From a bacterium (GTDB lineage: Bacteria > Spirochaetota > UBA4802 > UBA5550): DNA of 16,994 nt. Where the stretch lies: positions 1 through 16,994 of the forward strand of contig JAAENB010000339.1 of the NCBI GenBank assembly GCA_024224995.1, given 5' to 3'. Both the position numbers and the translations under genes were made by a program. The number at the start of each line of letters is the position of its first letter. The first letter of the stretch is position 1. Positions 7,103-14,206 of this stretch are shown piece by piece. The notes below the pieces were generated by a model. The model worked only from the letters and a program-made list of their open reading frames with translations, was not told the origin of the DNA and made no database searches.

Positions 7103-7318
7103 ATGACAAAAAAGATTATAATTTACGGAAAATCGGGATGACCCTATACGGATAAAGCCAGGTCGGCTTATGGAGAGGACGCGGAGTATATTGACGTAAA
7201 TAGAGACCGTTCAAAGCTCGATGAAATGATGCGCTATTCAAACGGCAGGCGCCAGGTTCCTGTCATTGTTGAGGGCGAGAATGTGACCGTGGGCTATGGC
7301 GGTTCATGAGGGGTATGA
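7103..7318 (+). CDS. Glutaredoxin-like UXX-star selenoprotein with two in-frame UGA codons
   Basis: Reading TGA as selenocysteine gives a 71-residue thioredoxin-fold protein. The N-terminal strand MTKKIIIYGKSG leads to U13-P-Y-T, the place of a glutaredoxin CPYC motif. A helix (DKARSAYGEDAEYIDVNRD) follows, then the fold's cis-proline segment RRQVPVIVEGE, and GYGGS-U69-G-V-stop. Both UGAs (7139-7141 and 7307-7309) are in the same frame, and the terminator codon is 7316-7318. A good ribosome site (AGAGG, 7091-7095) precedes the ATG. The protein ends in U-x-x-stop, the signature of the UXX-star selenoprotein families. Each UGA is followed at SECIS distance by a hairpin. A redox role, thiol/disulfide exchange or peroxide handling, is inferred. 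The Sec machinery genes are not in the window. A plain pseudogene is unlikely, because the fold is intact across both UGAs and there are no other stops. Confidence 0.85.
7139..7171 (+). promoter_or_regulatory. SECIS-like element for the first UGA
   Basis: After UGA (7139-7141), the arms ATAAAGCC (7152-7159) and GGCTTAT (7165-7171) pair with one bulged A and close the loop AGGUC (7160-7164). The loop sequence and its distance (19 nt from UGA to GGUC) closely resemble the E. coli fdhF SECIS, which also presents AGGUC in its apical loop for SelB. Confidence 0.75.
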
Positions 7319-7336
7319 GGGCTGTCGTGTACAGCC
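7307..7336 (+). promoter_or_regulatory. SECIS-like element for the second UGA
   Basis: After UGA (7307-7309), GGCTGT (7320-7325) pairs perfectly with ACAGCC (7331-7336) around the loop CGUGU. The loop lies about 17 nt from the UGA and contains the GU pair expected by SelB. The stem begins just after the real stop codon (7316-7318), so the element sits in the 3' untranslated region. Confidence 0.6.
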
Positions 7337-7338
7337 GG

Positions 7339-7365
7339 TATTGGGTACGGTACGCCGTGCCCATA
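7339..7365 (+). other. Strong stem-loop between selenoprotein and helicase genes
   Basis: TAT(T)GGGTACGG (7339-7350) pairs with CCGTGCCCATA (7355-7365) around the loop TACG: eleven pairs with one bulged T and one G-U. It is followed by A's, not T's, so it is not an intrinsic terminator in the plus direction. It might stabilise the selenoprotein mRNA or block its 3' end. Confidence 0.5.
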
Positions 7366-7393
7366 CTACCCAAAATAAAAAAACCGGGTTATC

Positions 7394-10216
7394 ATGAGCA
7401 ATACCATATCAAAATACATACTCTATTTACGGGACTGTTACAGTGCCGACGCCAGGGGATCGGTGATATCCAATATTTACGGCTCAAATATTGAAAGCCG
7501 TATTTTCCTTGATTATGAGGAGCTGGTAACAGGCAGTAAAGAGGAGCAGGACATTGATATGAAAAAGGCAAGCGCTGCCTGTAAAAAAGCGTATATGTAT
7601 CGAAAAGAAATGGAACTGCTGTATTGTTCTACTTTTTTACTGGGAACTCTGCGGAATGATACGGGGGAGCCTCAAAAAATTTGCGCGCCGCTCCTGTTTT
7701 TTCCCGCGAAAATTGCGGTTGATGAAGAGGAAGGCAGTTCCCGGCTTTCTATTGACCGCAGCGGCATGCAGGTGAACTTTGGTCTTATTTCCATGATTTA
7801 TGGCGATAACCGTGAGGCCATAAAACGTTATGATATGCTTTCGGGAGAGCTGGGGAAACTGGATAATAAACTTGACCGGGACCCTATTCTTAATGCCGCT
7901 CAGATCCTTGAATCGAAAGATCTTACTGTTGATACATCGAATTTTATTCTTTACCCGGTCCTGGTTTCCGGCAGCGGGCTGAAAAAAGCCTTTAAAAAAC
8001 TTACGGTAAAACAGGCAGGAGCCCTGACACTCTATAACGCAGGAGCGGTAATCCTGGTGAAGAAGTCGAAACTTGAGCGGGGCCTGCTGGACGAGCTTGC
8101 CCGGATCGCTGAGCAGGACTCTGTTTCAAAACCGGTATACAGACTCTTTGACGGATCGGCTTTTCGCAAGGGGGGGCAAAAGGGGCCGGGGGGAAGATTG
8201 AAACGGAGAATTTCAATGGAAGGACGGACTCCGGCTATTTTAAGTTCGGCTCAAAATGCCATAATGGAATCGGCTAAAAAGAATTCCCTGTCCCTGGTGA
8301 TTGGCCCTCCGGGAACCGGGAAATCCTTTACCATCGCTTCTGTTGCCCTTGAACACCTCAGCCGGGGCGAGTCGGTGCTTATCGCCTCAAAGATGGATCA
8401 CGCGGTTGATGTTATTGCCGATAAGATTGAATCGCAGATTGGAGTGGAAGGCGTTACGGTTCGCGGCGGGGATAAAAATTATTTAAAAAAGCTTAAAAAC
8501 TATATTAGCGAACTCTTTAAAAATAATTCTTCCATATATCATGAACGGCTTGAGCAGGTAGGGGAACAGCTTGAACTGGTGAAAGATTTTGAAAAAAGTA
8601 TTCGCTCCCTGGAAAAGGATTTCTCGAGGCAGGAACGGAACGAACAGCGCTGGGGCGAGTTTTTGTTTTCATATAATGTTTTGCAGTCTCATCGAAACGT
8701 TTTCGGAAAATGGCGGTATCGTTTTATCGAAAAACGGAAAAAGAGTTCTTCATATTTGCCCCGTCTCATAACCGAGATCCATTCGAAGCAGGAAGCCCGG
8801 AACAAGGATATTATCAAACTTATTACTATGCGCAATAACAGGCGAATCTGGCATACCCTCAGTTTTAACAAAAAAACACTTCAGTTGTTCGACAACGCGA
8901 TCCGGGCACGTACCGATGGGAAGCAGGAAGAACTTTTTAAGCAGATTGATTTCCAGCAGCTATTAAAGACCTTTCCCATATGGCTGGTGAGCACTACGGG
9001 GATTTATAATATTTTGCCCCTGGAAAAAGAACTCTTCGACCTGGCAATTATTGATGAAGCCACGCAGTGCGATATGGCCAGCTGCATTCCCATCCTCTTC
9101 CGGGCAAAGCGGACGGTAATCGTGGGAGATCCCAACCAGCTCAGGCATATTTCATTTTTGTCCCGGTATCAGCAGTTTCTTATTGGCGCGGAGCAGGGTT
9201 TGCGGGATTCTGAAGTGGAAGATCTTGATTACCGGAATAAGAGCATTCTGGATCTGGCTAATGAAAGAATAAAAGCGCATAAACATATACAGTTTCTTGA
9301 TGAACACTTTAGAAGTCTGCCCCGGGTTATTGAATTCAGTAATAATCATTTTTACAACAATTCTCTCCGGATTATGACAGGTAAACCGGGCCTTCGCGAT
9401 CACACTGCTATTGAAGTTGTGCGGTGTAAGGGCACGCGGACAAAGCAGGGGGTAAATAAAGAGGAATGTGAAGCGATTCTCGCGATGATAAAAAAGATTG
9501 TTAAAGAACAGAAAAACCTTGATCCCCAAATGAGCCAGTCTATTGGCATACTTTTTCCGTTCAGGGACCAGGTTGACTATATGTACAAAGCCCTTATGAA
9601 CTCCTTTCCAATCGATACTATTGAGAAACATTCCATGCTTGTTGGGACTGCCTATACTTTCCAGGGAGAAGAGCGCGATACTATGTTTATCTCCTTTGCC
9701 GTTGATAATACTTCTCATAAGAATACCCATTATTTTATCAGCAAACCCGATGTGCTGAATGTTTCTATTACCAGGGCCAGGGTTAAACAGTATGTTTTTC
9801 TCTCAATTGATCCCGGAACCATTGGACAGGATCTTTTGTTTCGTTCCTATGTTGAGTATGCCCTGGAGGTAAACCGTGAGCATGAGCGTGAAAAGGAAAA
9901 AGAGCGAGGGGAGAATTTTGATGTTTTCCTGGAAGATGTTATAGCGGCGCTCAAGCTTCCGGGAGTACGCCTTTACCCGGCATATGAAATCGCCGGGCTT
10001 ACTATTGACCTGGTTATTGAGTATAAGCATAAAACCTGCGGGATCGATCTTATTGGGTATCCCGGAGAATTCGGCGAGTCATTTTCCCTTGACCGGTATA
10101 AAATGTATTATCGCGCCGGGCTGCAAATAGTACCGCTTTCTTATTCGGAATGGTGCTTTCATAAAGATACGTCTCTTGATGAGATTAAAAAGAGCATTGG
10201 GTACAGGGAGGGGTAA
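7394..10216 (+). CDS. Upf1-like SF1 helicase with C-terminal nuclease-like domain
   Basis: The protein is 940 aa. The N-terminal 280 or so residues are uncharacterised (LLGTLRNDTGEPQKICAPLL is typical of large defence-type helicases). The SF1 motor shows Walker A GPPGTGKS (304-311), Walker B LAIIDEATQCD (DEAT at 554-557), motif III VGDPNQL (577-583), motif V GTAYTFQGEERD (751-762) and motif VI LNVSITRAR (788-796). A long charged insert separates Ia from II (about 380-540). The last 100 residues look like an MTES_1575/Vsr-type restriction-endonuclease fold (PAYEIAGLTIDLVIEY, then CGIDLIGYPGEF, then SLDRYKMYYRAGLQIVPL). D872 and D885 are kept but the usual Glu-x-Asp/Lys is D885-L-I887. It likely unwinds and perhaps cleaves DNA or RNA, plausibly in defence or repair. 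The ribosome site is weak. It starts 75 nt after the selenoprotein gene. Confidence 0.9.
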   Translation: MSNTISKYILYLRDCYSADARGSVISNIYGSNIESRIFLDYEELVTGSKEEQDIDMKKASAACKKAYMYRKEMELLYCSTFLLGTLRNDTGEPQKICAPLLFFPAKIAVDEEEGSSRLSIDRSGMQVNFGLISMIYGDNREAIKRYDMLSGELGKLDNKLDRDPILNAAQILESKDLTVDTSNFILYPVLVSGSGLKKAFKKLTVKQAGALTLYNAGAVILVKKSKLERGLLDELARIAEQDSVSKPVYRLFDGSAFRKGGQKGPGGRLKRRISMEGRTPAILSSAQNAIMESAKKNSLSLVIGPPGTGKSFTIASVALEHLSRGESVLIASKMDHAVDVIADKIESQIGVEGVTVRGGDKNYLKKLKNYISELFKNNSSIYHERLEQVGEQLELVKDFEKSIRSLEKDFSRQERNEQRWGEFLFSYNVLQSHRNVFGKWRYRFIEKRKKSSSYLPRLITEIHSKQEARNKDIIKLITMRNNRRIWHTLSFNKKTLQLFDNAIRARTDGKQEELFKQIDFQQLLKTFPIWLVSTTGIYNILPLEKELFDLAIIDEATQCDMASCIPILFRAKRTVIVGDPNQLRHISFLSRYQQFLIGAEQGLRDSEVEDLDYRNKSILDLANERIKAHKHIQFLDEHFRSLPRVIEFSNNHFYNNSLRIMTGKPGLRDHTAIEVVRCKGTRTKQGVNKEECEAILAMIKKIVKEQKNLDPQMSQSIGILFPFRDQVDYMYKALMNSFPIDTIEKHSMLVGTAYTFQGEERDTMFISFAVDNTSHKNTHYFISKPDVLNVSITRARVKQYVFLSIDPGTIGQDLLFRSYVEYALEVNREHEREKEKERGENFDVFLEDVIAALKLPGVRLYPAYEIAGLTIDLVIEYKHKTCGIDLIGYPGEFGESFSLDRYKMYYRAGLQIVPLSYSEWCFHKDTSLDEIKKSIGYREG

Positions 10217-10221
10217 TCATA

Positions 10222-10950
10222 TTACGTTGCTCTTCGAATGACGATTCTATTCATAAAACAGGGATTGTTGTTTTTATCAATTGCCTGCAGCAGTTTCGAT
10301 AAAACTGTTTTTGGAGCGCTTCCAAAATCAATATGCAATTCGGCACTGTTTTTTGCGGAACTTTTCAAATCTCCACGGTAGTGGATTTTCCCCTTGTCGG
10401 ATGATTTGCTATTTTGGGAAGCGATACTGTCATCAATAGCCTTTTCGATTTGTTTAAGCTGCGTGTTGGAAAAATCATCTTGTGAATGGAATTCAAGGCT
10501 CATGTCGGGCCATATAAAGGGCTTCCATTCAACCGTAAAGCTGAAGTCGTCTTTGATTTTTATTGGAGGCTTGAATGGTTTGGCGTATTCACGTAATTCA
10601 TCAACAGGAAGCTCGGCCCAGAATAGTTGTATATTATATTCGCCGGGTAATTCATCTTTAGGGTCAATGCTTTTGTCCGGATGTGTATCGCTAAACCAGG
10701 CGATTGTTACCGGGTAGCCCTCACCATCGGGACAAACAAGGTCGGCCTCGATGGAGCCGAGTTTTTTTCCGGCAGATTCGGTATATTTAATTTCCAGGTC
10801 ATCTGGTGCGAGTGCGTAGCTGCCGTCAAGCAAATTGATACTAAATAGTTCATAAGTAGCGGATACTAATTGCTTATCCAGGGCTTGTATGAAACTGGGG
10901 CTCCAGCCCGATACGGGTTCGAAAATTTCCAACCATGTGCTGCTGCTCAT
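10222..10950 (-). CDS. Unrecognised 242-aa protein downstream of the eCIS-core nuclease
   Basis: I do not recognise a family. The protein is soluble-looking, with no signal or membrane segment. It is rich in Asp and Glu in its first two thirds (APDDLEIKY, SDTHPDKSIDPKDELPGEY) and has several Trp/Phe-rich strands (IQLFWAELPVDELREY, FTVEWKPFIWPDMSLEF). A Ser/Lys linker near 190-200 precedes an alpha/beta tail ending in IVIRRAT. The ATG at 10950 has a strong GGAGG (10960-10964). It follows the eCIS-core gene by only 42 bp on the same strand, so it is almost certainly co-transcribed. This is the position expected of an immunity protein, loader or chaperone for a toxin. That role is inferred from context only. 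It converges with the helicase gene, with 5 bp between stop codons. Confidence 0.75.
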   Translation of the reverse strand: MSSSTWLEIFEPVSGWSPSFIQALDKQLVSATYELFSINLLDGSYALAPDDLEIKYTESAGKKLGSIEADLVCPDGEGYPVTIAWFSDTHPDKSIDPKDELPGEYNIQLFWAELPVDELREYAKPFKPPIKIKDDFSFTVEWKPFIWPDMSLEFHSQDDFSNTQLKQIEKAIDDSIASQNSKSSDKGKIHYRGDLKSSAKNSAELHIDFGSAPKTVLSKLLQAIDKNNNPCFMNRIVIRRAT

Positions 10951-10992
10951 ATTTAGTTTCCTCCGAGTTTGTAATAATAATTTAGTAACAAA

Positions 10993-12384
10993 TTACGCCA
11001 TCTGTGGATTTGAGCTGTCCATTCCAAAAGCGGACAGTATGCTTGTTATCATTACAATAGATAATCCGGCTAAAACCAATTTTGAAACAGGTTCCGGGTC
11101 CAGTATTGCGGCAAGCACTACCCCAACAAGAAGAATAGATAGACCTAACTTGATTATAACATCAAAGACTTTTTCCCAATTAATTTCTTTTTTCTTTTCA
11201 GTCTCAGGAGCGGTAACGGGAACTGTTTTCGGATCTGGCTGCCGTTTCCGTTTTTTATTTCTTGAATAATAAAAAATCATTCCCGGAGTAGCATACTGTT
11301 TTGCCACTATTTCCTTATCAGCACTTATTGGCAGGACTCTGTCGGGATACGCGAAACCCAGATGCCAGTTGCCTTTGTAACTGGCTTTTGCTCCCAGGAG
11401 GTATCGTCCTACCTGTGCAAGACCTGCTGCATGGGCACCGGTATAATACGGTTTAATTTCATAGATAGCTTTTGTCCCGACGCTTACCAGGTCGGCATAC
11501 CCCATTCCTCCGCCGGCGCCGCTCCCGGGTATTGGGTATTCACGAGCCCCCGTAGGGTCGAGCTTGGTAATATAATCTGCCTGGATAGCTTCATGTCCCG
11601 GGCTCGATCTTCGATTTGTTCCATGAAGAGGCGCGGGTATTTTTCGTTGAATAATGCTGCGGTTTAAATAACGGCTCTTTCCTTTTTGTTGAACAACATG
11701 GGTTAATTCATGGGCAAGCAGCTTCTTCCCTTCCCTGGTTCCCGGTTGATATTCTCCCTTTGCGAAATAAATATCTCTACCCGTGGTGAAAGCTCTGGCG
11801 TTTATGGAACGGGCCAGCCTGTCGGCTTTTGAATTTGTATGAAGGCGGATATCTTTGAAGTTCCGGTTAAACCGTGCTTCATAATATCTCCGCTCCGGTT
11901 TTTCTAAGGACCGGCCGCTGCCTTTCATGCTCATAATGCCGGACTCAAGCGCTGGTCCGGCAACCTCTGTATTGCCGGATATATTTTTAGCCTGGATTTT
12001 GATTGCGTTGCTCTTCTTTTGTACTGTGGCTTCAGGCATTGATACGATCTGTTCGGCAACGTGGTCGGCTTCTTTCTCATGAGGAGAATTTGTGCTTTCC
12101 GTTGTCCCGGTTAAGATACCTTCGCCGGCCATTTTCATTGAAATAAGTGACTCAATAGCCGATTTGGCTTCTTTTGCCTGTATGGAGCTTGTTTTCTGTA
12201 TAAGTTCGGGTTGTAATATTTCATTTCTGATCAAATGTTCAACGGCCCGGTTTCCCGCAGTTCTTTGAAGATCCATGATGAAGTTGTGTGTAGGATCGGC
12301 ATTTCTTGAATGTGTCCTTGATTGTTTTGGGGAAGCTTTTTTGCGGCGAATGTTTTTTATTATTGCATGTTTATTGTTAATCAT
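10993..12384 (-). CDS. eCIS-core (DUF4157) protein with PD-(D/E)XK-like nuclease domain
   Basis: This 463-aa protein starts with the conserved eCIS-effector N-terminus (NFIMDLQRTAGNRAVEHL at 34-51; SPHEKEADHVAEQIVSMPEA at 100-119). The DUF4157 domain follows at about 155-235 (RRYYEARFNRNFKDIRLHT and on to LLAHELTHVVQQKG), with the HELTH zinc-protease-like motif at 225-229. Residues 260-375 form a D...ExK nuclease-like core: GYADLV (D298), YEIK (E309, K311) and AGLAQVGRYLLGA (Q324), as in restriction-endonuclease toxin domains. A basic, Pro-rich linker (RNKKRKRQPDPK) leads to two membrane helices at about 408-428 and 434-453. DUF4157 is established as a domain of cargo proteins loaded into contractile injection systems, but no sheath or tube gene is in the window. 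I read this as a nuclease toxin effector; activity is unproven. The start is supported by GGAG (12393-12396). Confidence 0.85.
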   Translation of the reverse strand: MINNKHAIIKNIRRKKASPKQSRTHSRNADPTHNFIMDLQRTAGNRAVEHLIRNEILQPELIQKTSSIQAKEAKSAIESLISMKMAGEGILTGTTESTNSPHEKEADHVAEQIVSMPEATVQKKSNAIKIQAKNISGNTEVAGPALESGIMSMKGSGRSLEKPERRYYEARFNRNFKDIRLHTNSKADRLARSINARAFTTGRDIYFAKGEYQPGTREGKKLLAHELTHVVQQKGKSRYLNRSIIQRKIPAPLHGTNRRSSPGHEAIQADYITKLDPTGAREYPIPGSGAGGGMGYADLVSVGTKAIYEIKPYYTGAHAAGLAQVGRYLLGAKASYKGNWHLGFAYPDRVLPISADKEIVAKQYATPGMIFYYSRNKKRKRQPDPKTVPVTAPETEKKKEINWEKVFDVIIKLGLSILLVGVVLAAILDPEPVSKLVLAGLSIVMITSILSAFGMDSSNPQMA

Positions 12385-12482
12385 CTTTCACGCTCCATAT
12401 CCGGCAGTTATTTTTTTTAATTATGGGCAGTGCTTAAGTCTTTAAGAAAGTTCAATTAATCTATTCTACACTTCGAATGTGC

Positions 12483-12511
12483 ATTATCTCAAACAACCAC
12501 TTTTTTGTAAA
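12483..12511 (-). promoter_or_regulatory. Promoter of the eCIS-core effector and partner gene
   Basis: On the minus strand TTTACA (12506-12511), a 17-nt spacer and GATAAT (12483-12488) sit in the 154-bp gap after the ankyrin gene. The predicted leader is about 90 nt. TTGTTTACAA over the -35 is a near-palindrome and could bind a regulator. The effector can therefore be expressed apart from the ankyrin genes. Confidence 0.65.
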
Positions 12512-12538
12512 CAATTTTTTTGTTAATTTTTCGTTTTT

Positions 12539-13759
12539 TTAGAACAATTTTTTAAGCTCTTTTGTCTCAGCGAGATCAAAAGCGGTTTTATCACTGTATT
12601 TCCCGCAATTACTACCGGTGGTAAGTAAAGGGTCCGCGCCCCGTTCAAGGAGCAGCTTTACTACGTCCTCCCTGTTCTGCTTTTGGCGTAATATTGCCAG
12701 GTGCAGCGGTGTATATCCCACGGTGCTTGCGGCATTGACAGCCGCGCCATGATCGAGGAGGGCGGTAATGAGTTGAATAATTTTTTTGTGATTATAACTG
12801 ACTGCCACATGGAGCGCCGTATACCCGTTCATGGTAGCGGCGTTAATATCGCAGCCCTGGGCTGTGAGCTGCGGGATTACGGCAGGGTCTCCCTTGCTGG
12901 TACAGGCAAAATGCAGCGGTAAAATGGTATCGTTGAACATTTTGAGAATAGTAATGTTCATGCTTTGTAACCGTTCCAGCAGGGACTGGGTCATTTCCAT
13001 TGGTAATGGGAAGGTGTAATTCTCTAAAAAGTCTTTTACCAGTTCGCTTTTCCCGAAATAGATTACCCGGATGAGAGTAAATATATCTATGGACGCTCCT
13101 GCTTCAATAAGCATTTCCGTGATAATTTTATTATCGGCCTGTTCTTCTTTATTCTTGCAGGGGACCAGGGAGGCCAGGTGCAACGGAGTGATTTTTTCTT
13201 GTACTGTTTTATTATAATATATTTTTTTATTTATTTCAACACCACTCTCCAGGTATACCTCAACAAGTGCTGCGTCATGAGACTGTATGCATTCACCCAG
13301 CCCCTCTTCTTCCACTGTTGGAACTCTATACAATACAAGGTTTTTGGGTATCCATATACTGAAGAACACGATCGGGAATGCCAGTAATAAGATCCAGATT
13401 AGAAACAGTCCCTTACTAAAACTTGAAGTAAACAGAATAACCGTTAACACCAATACAATAAAGGCGTAAGCCGAGCACAAGGCCGGTAAAAAATCAAGAG
13501 AGGAATCTCTTGATTTTATTACCAGTTTGGGGAAGAACCGTAATTTTCTTGAGGTATCCTCGAGAATTTTTTTAGCCCTTTTAGCCTGGGATTCATATAC
13601 ATAGAGGTGCGCGGTTCCGCTGCCGCCCGGATTGGTCTCCAGCGGATCTATTTCCGGGTTTTCAATAAACGCGTCAATGTTCTTCCGCAGCAGGATATCT
13701 CGTTTTTTTTTGGCTTTTCTGAACCGGCCTTTGAATATAACAGTAATGTTTTTTTTCAT
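12539..13759 (-). CDS. DUF2007 / transmembrane / ankyrin-repeat protein (paralog 1)
   Basis: The 406-aa protein has three parts. The N-terminus (about 1-70; ITVIFKGRFRKAKKKRDILL, then TAHLYVYESQAKRAKKILE) is a DUF2007-like putative signal-transducing domain. Two membrane helices follow at about 90-140 (YAFIVLVLTVILFTSSF and LFLIWILLLAFPIVFFSIWI). From about 155 on come ankyrin repeats: degenerate ones first, then canonical units NGYTALHVAVSYNHKKIIQL and VGYTPLHLAILRQKQNREDV. The ankyrin part should be cytoplasmic and protein-binding. Its ATG overlaps the stop codon of paralog 2 by 4 bp (13756-13759), with only a weak AGG before it, so translation is coupled. It ends in LKKLF-stop. It may be a membrane-anchored inhibitor or sensor linked to the downstream effector, which is an inference. 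Confidence 0.82.
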   Translation of the reverse strand: MKKNITVIFKGRFRKAKKKRDILLRKNIDAFIENPEIDPLETNPGGSGTAHLYVYESQAKRAKKILEDTSRKLRFFPKLVIKSRDSSLDFLPALCSAYAFIVLVLTVILFTSSFSKGLFLIWILLLAFPIVFFSIWIPKNLVLYRVPTVEEEGLGECIQSHDAALVEVYLESGVEINKKIYYNKTVQEKITPLHLASLVPCKNKEEQADNKIITEMLIEAGASIDIFTLIRVIYFGKSELVKDFLENYTFPLPMEMTQSLLERLQSMNITILKMFNDTILPLHFACTSKGDPAVIPQLTAQGCDINAATMNGYTALHVAVSYNHKKIIQLITALLDHGAAVNAASTVGYTPLHLAILRQKQNREDVVKLLLERGADPLLTTGSNCGKYSDKTAFDLAETKELKKLF

Positions 13760-14206
13760 GAAAACCTGCCGCGATATTTTTTGAGCAGTGTTGTAAGCTC
13801 TTCCGTATCGGCCAGGTCAAGAGCGGTTTTATTCCGGTGTTTACCGCAATTGCTGTTGGTCGCGGCCTGGGGATTTGCGCTGTTTTCCAGGAGCACTGTT
13901 ACCACTTCATTCCTGTTCTGTTTTTGCCGCAGCAGGGCCAGGTGCAGCGGCGTGTATCCCACATCACTTGCAGCATTGATATTTGCACCGGCATTGATAC
14001 AGGCCTGTATCATGGCAATGGTATTTTTGTGGTTGTAACTAACTGCCACATGGAGCGCGGTATACCCGTTTGGGGTTGGCTCCGTAATATCGCACCCGTG
14101 TTTTACCAGGAGCGGGATTATTTGAGGATCACCTCTGGGTGTGCAGGCATATAGTAACGGAAGAATAGTATATTCAAACATGGATTTTATTGAAACATTC
14201 ATGTTC
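12539..14206 (-). repeat. Tandem paralogous segments of the two ankyrin genes
   Basis: The last third of paralog 1 (about 12539-12965) and of paralog 2 (about 13770-14206) are alike at both protein and DNA level. For example, ACTGCCACATGGAGCGC occurs at 12801-12817 and 14042-14058. They are the product of tandem duplication. The N-terminal halves have diverged far more, which suggests gene conversion or selection on the C-terminal repeats. Confidence 0.7.

Noticed and set aside
7139..7141. TGA as a disabling nonsense mutation in a glutaredoxin pseudogene
   Set aside because: The frame continues with intact fold elements, the TGA is exactly at the catalytic Cys position, a second TGA sits at U-x-x-stop, and both have SECIS-like hairpins.
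7306..7494. Plus-strand frame overlapping the selenoprotein end and the helicase start
   Set aside because: Its sequence comes from SECIS and hairpin DNA and the helicase frame; it has no coding features.
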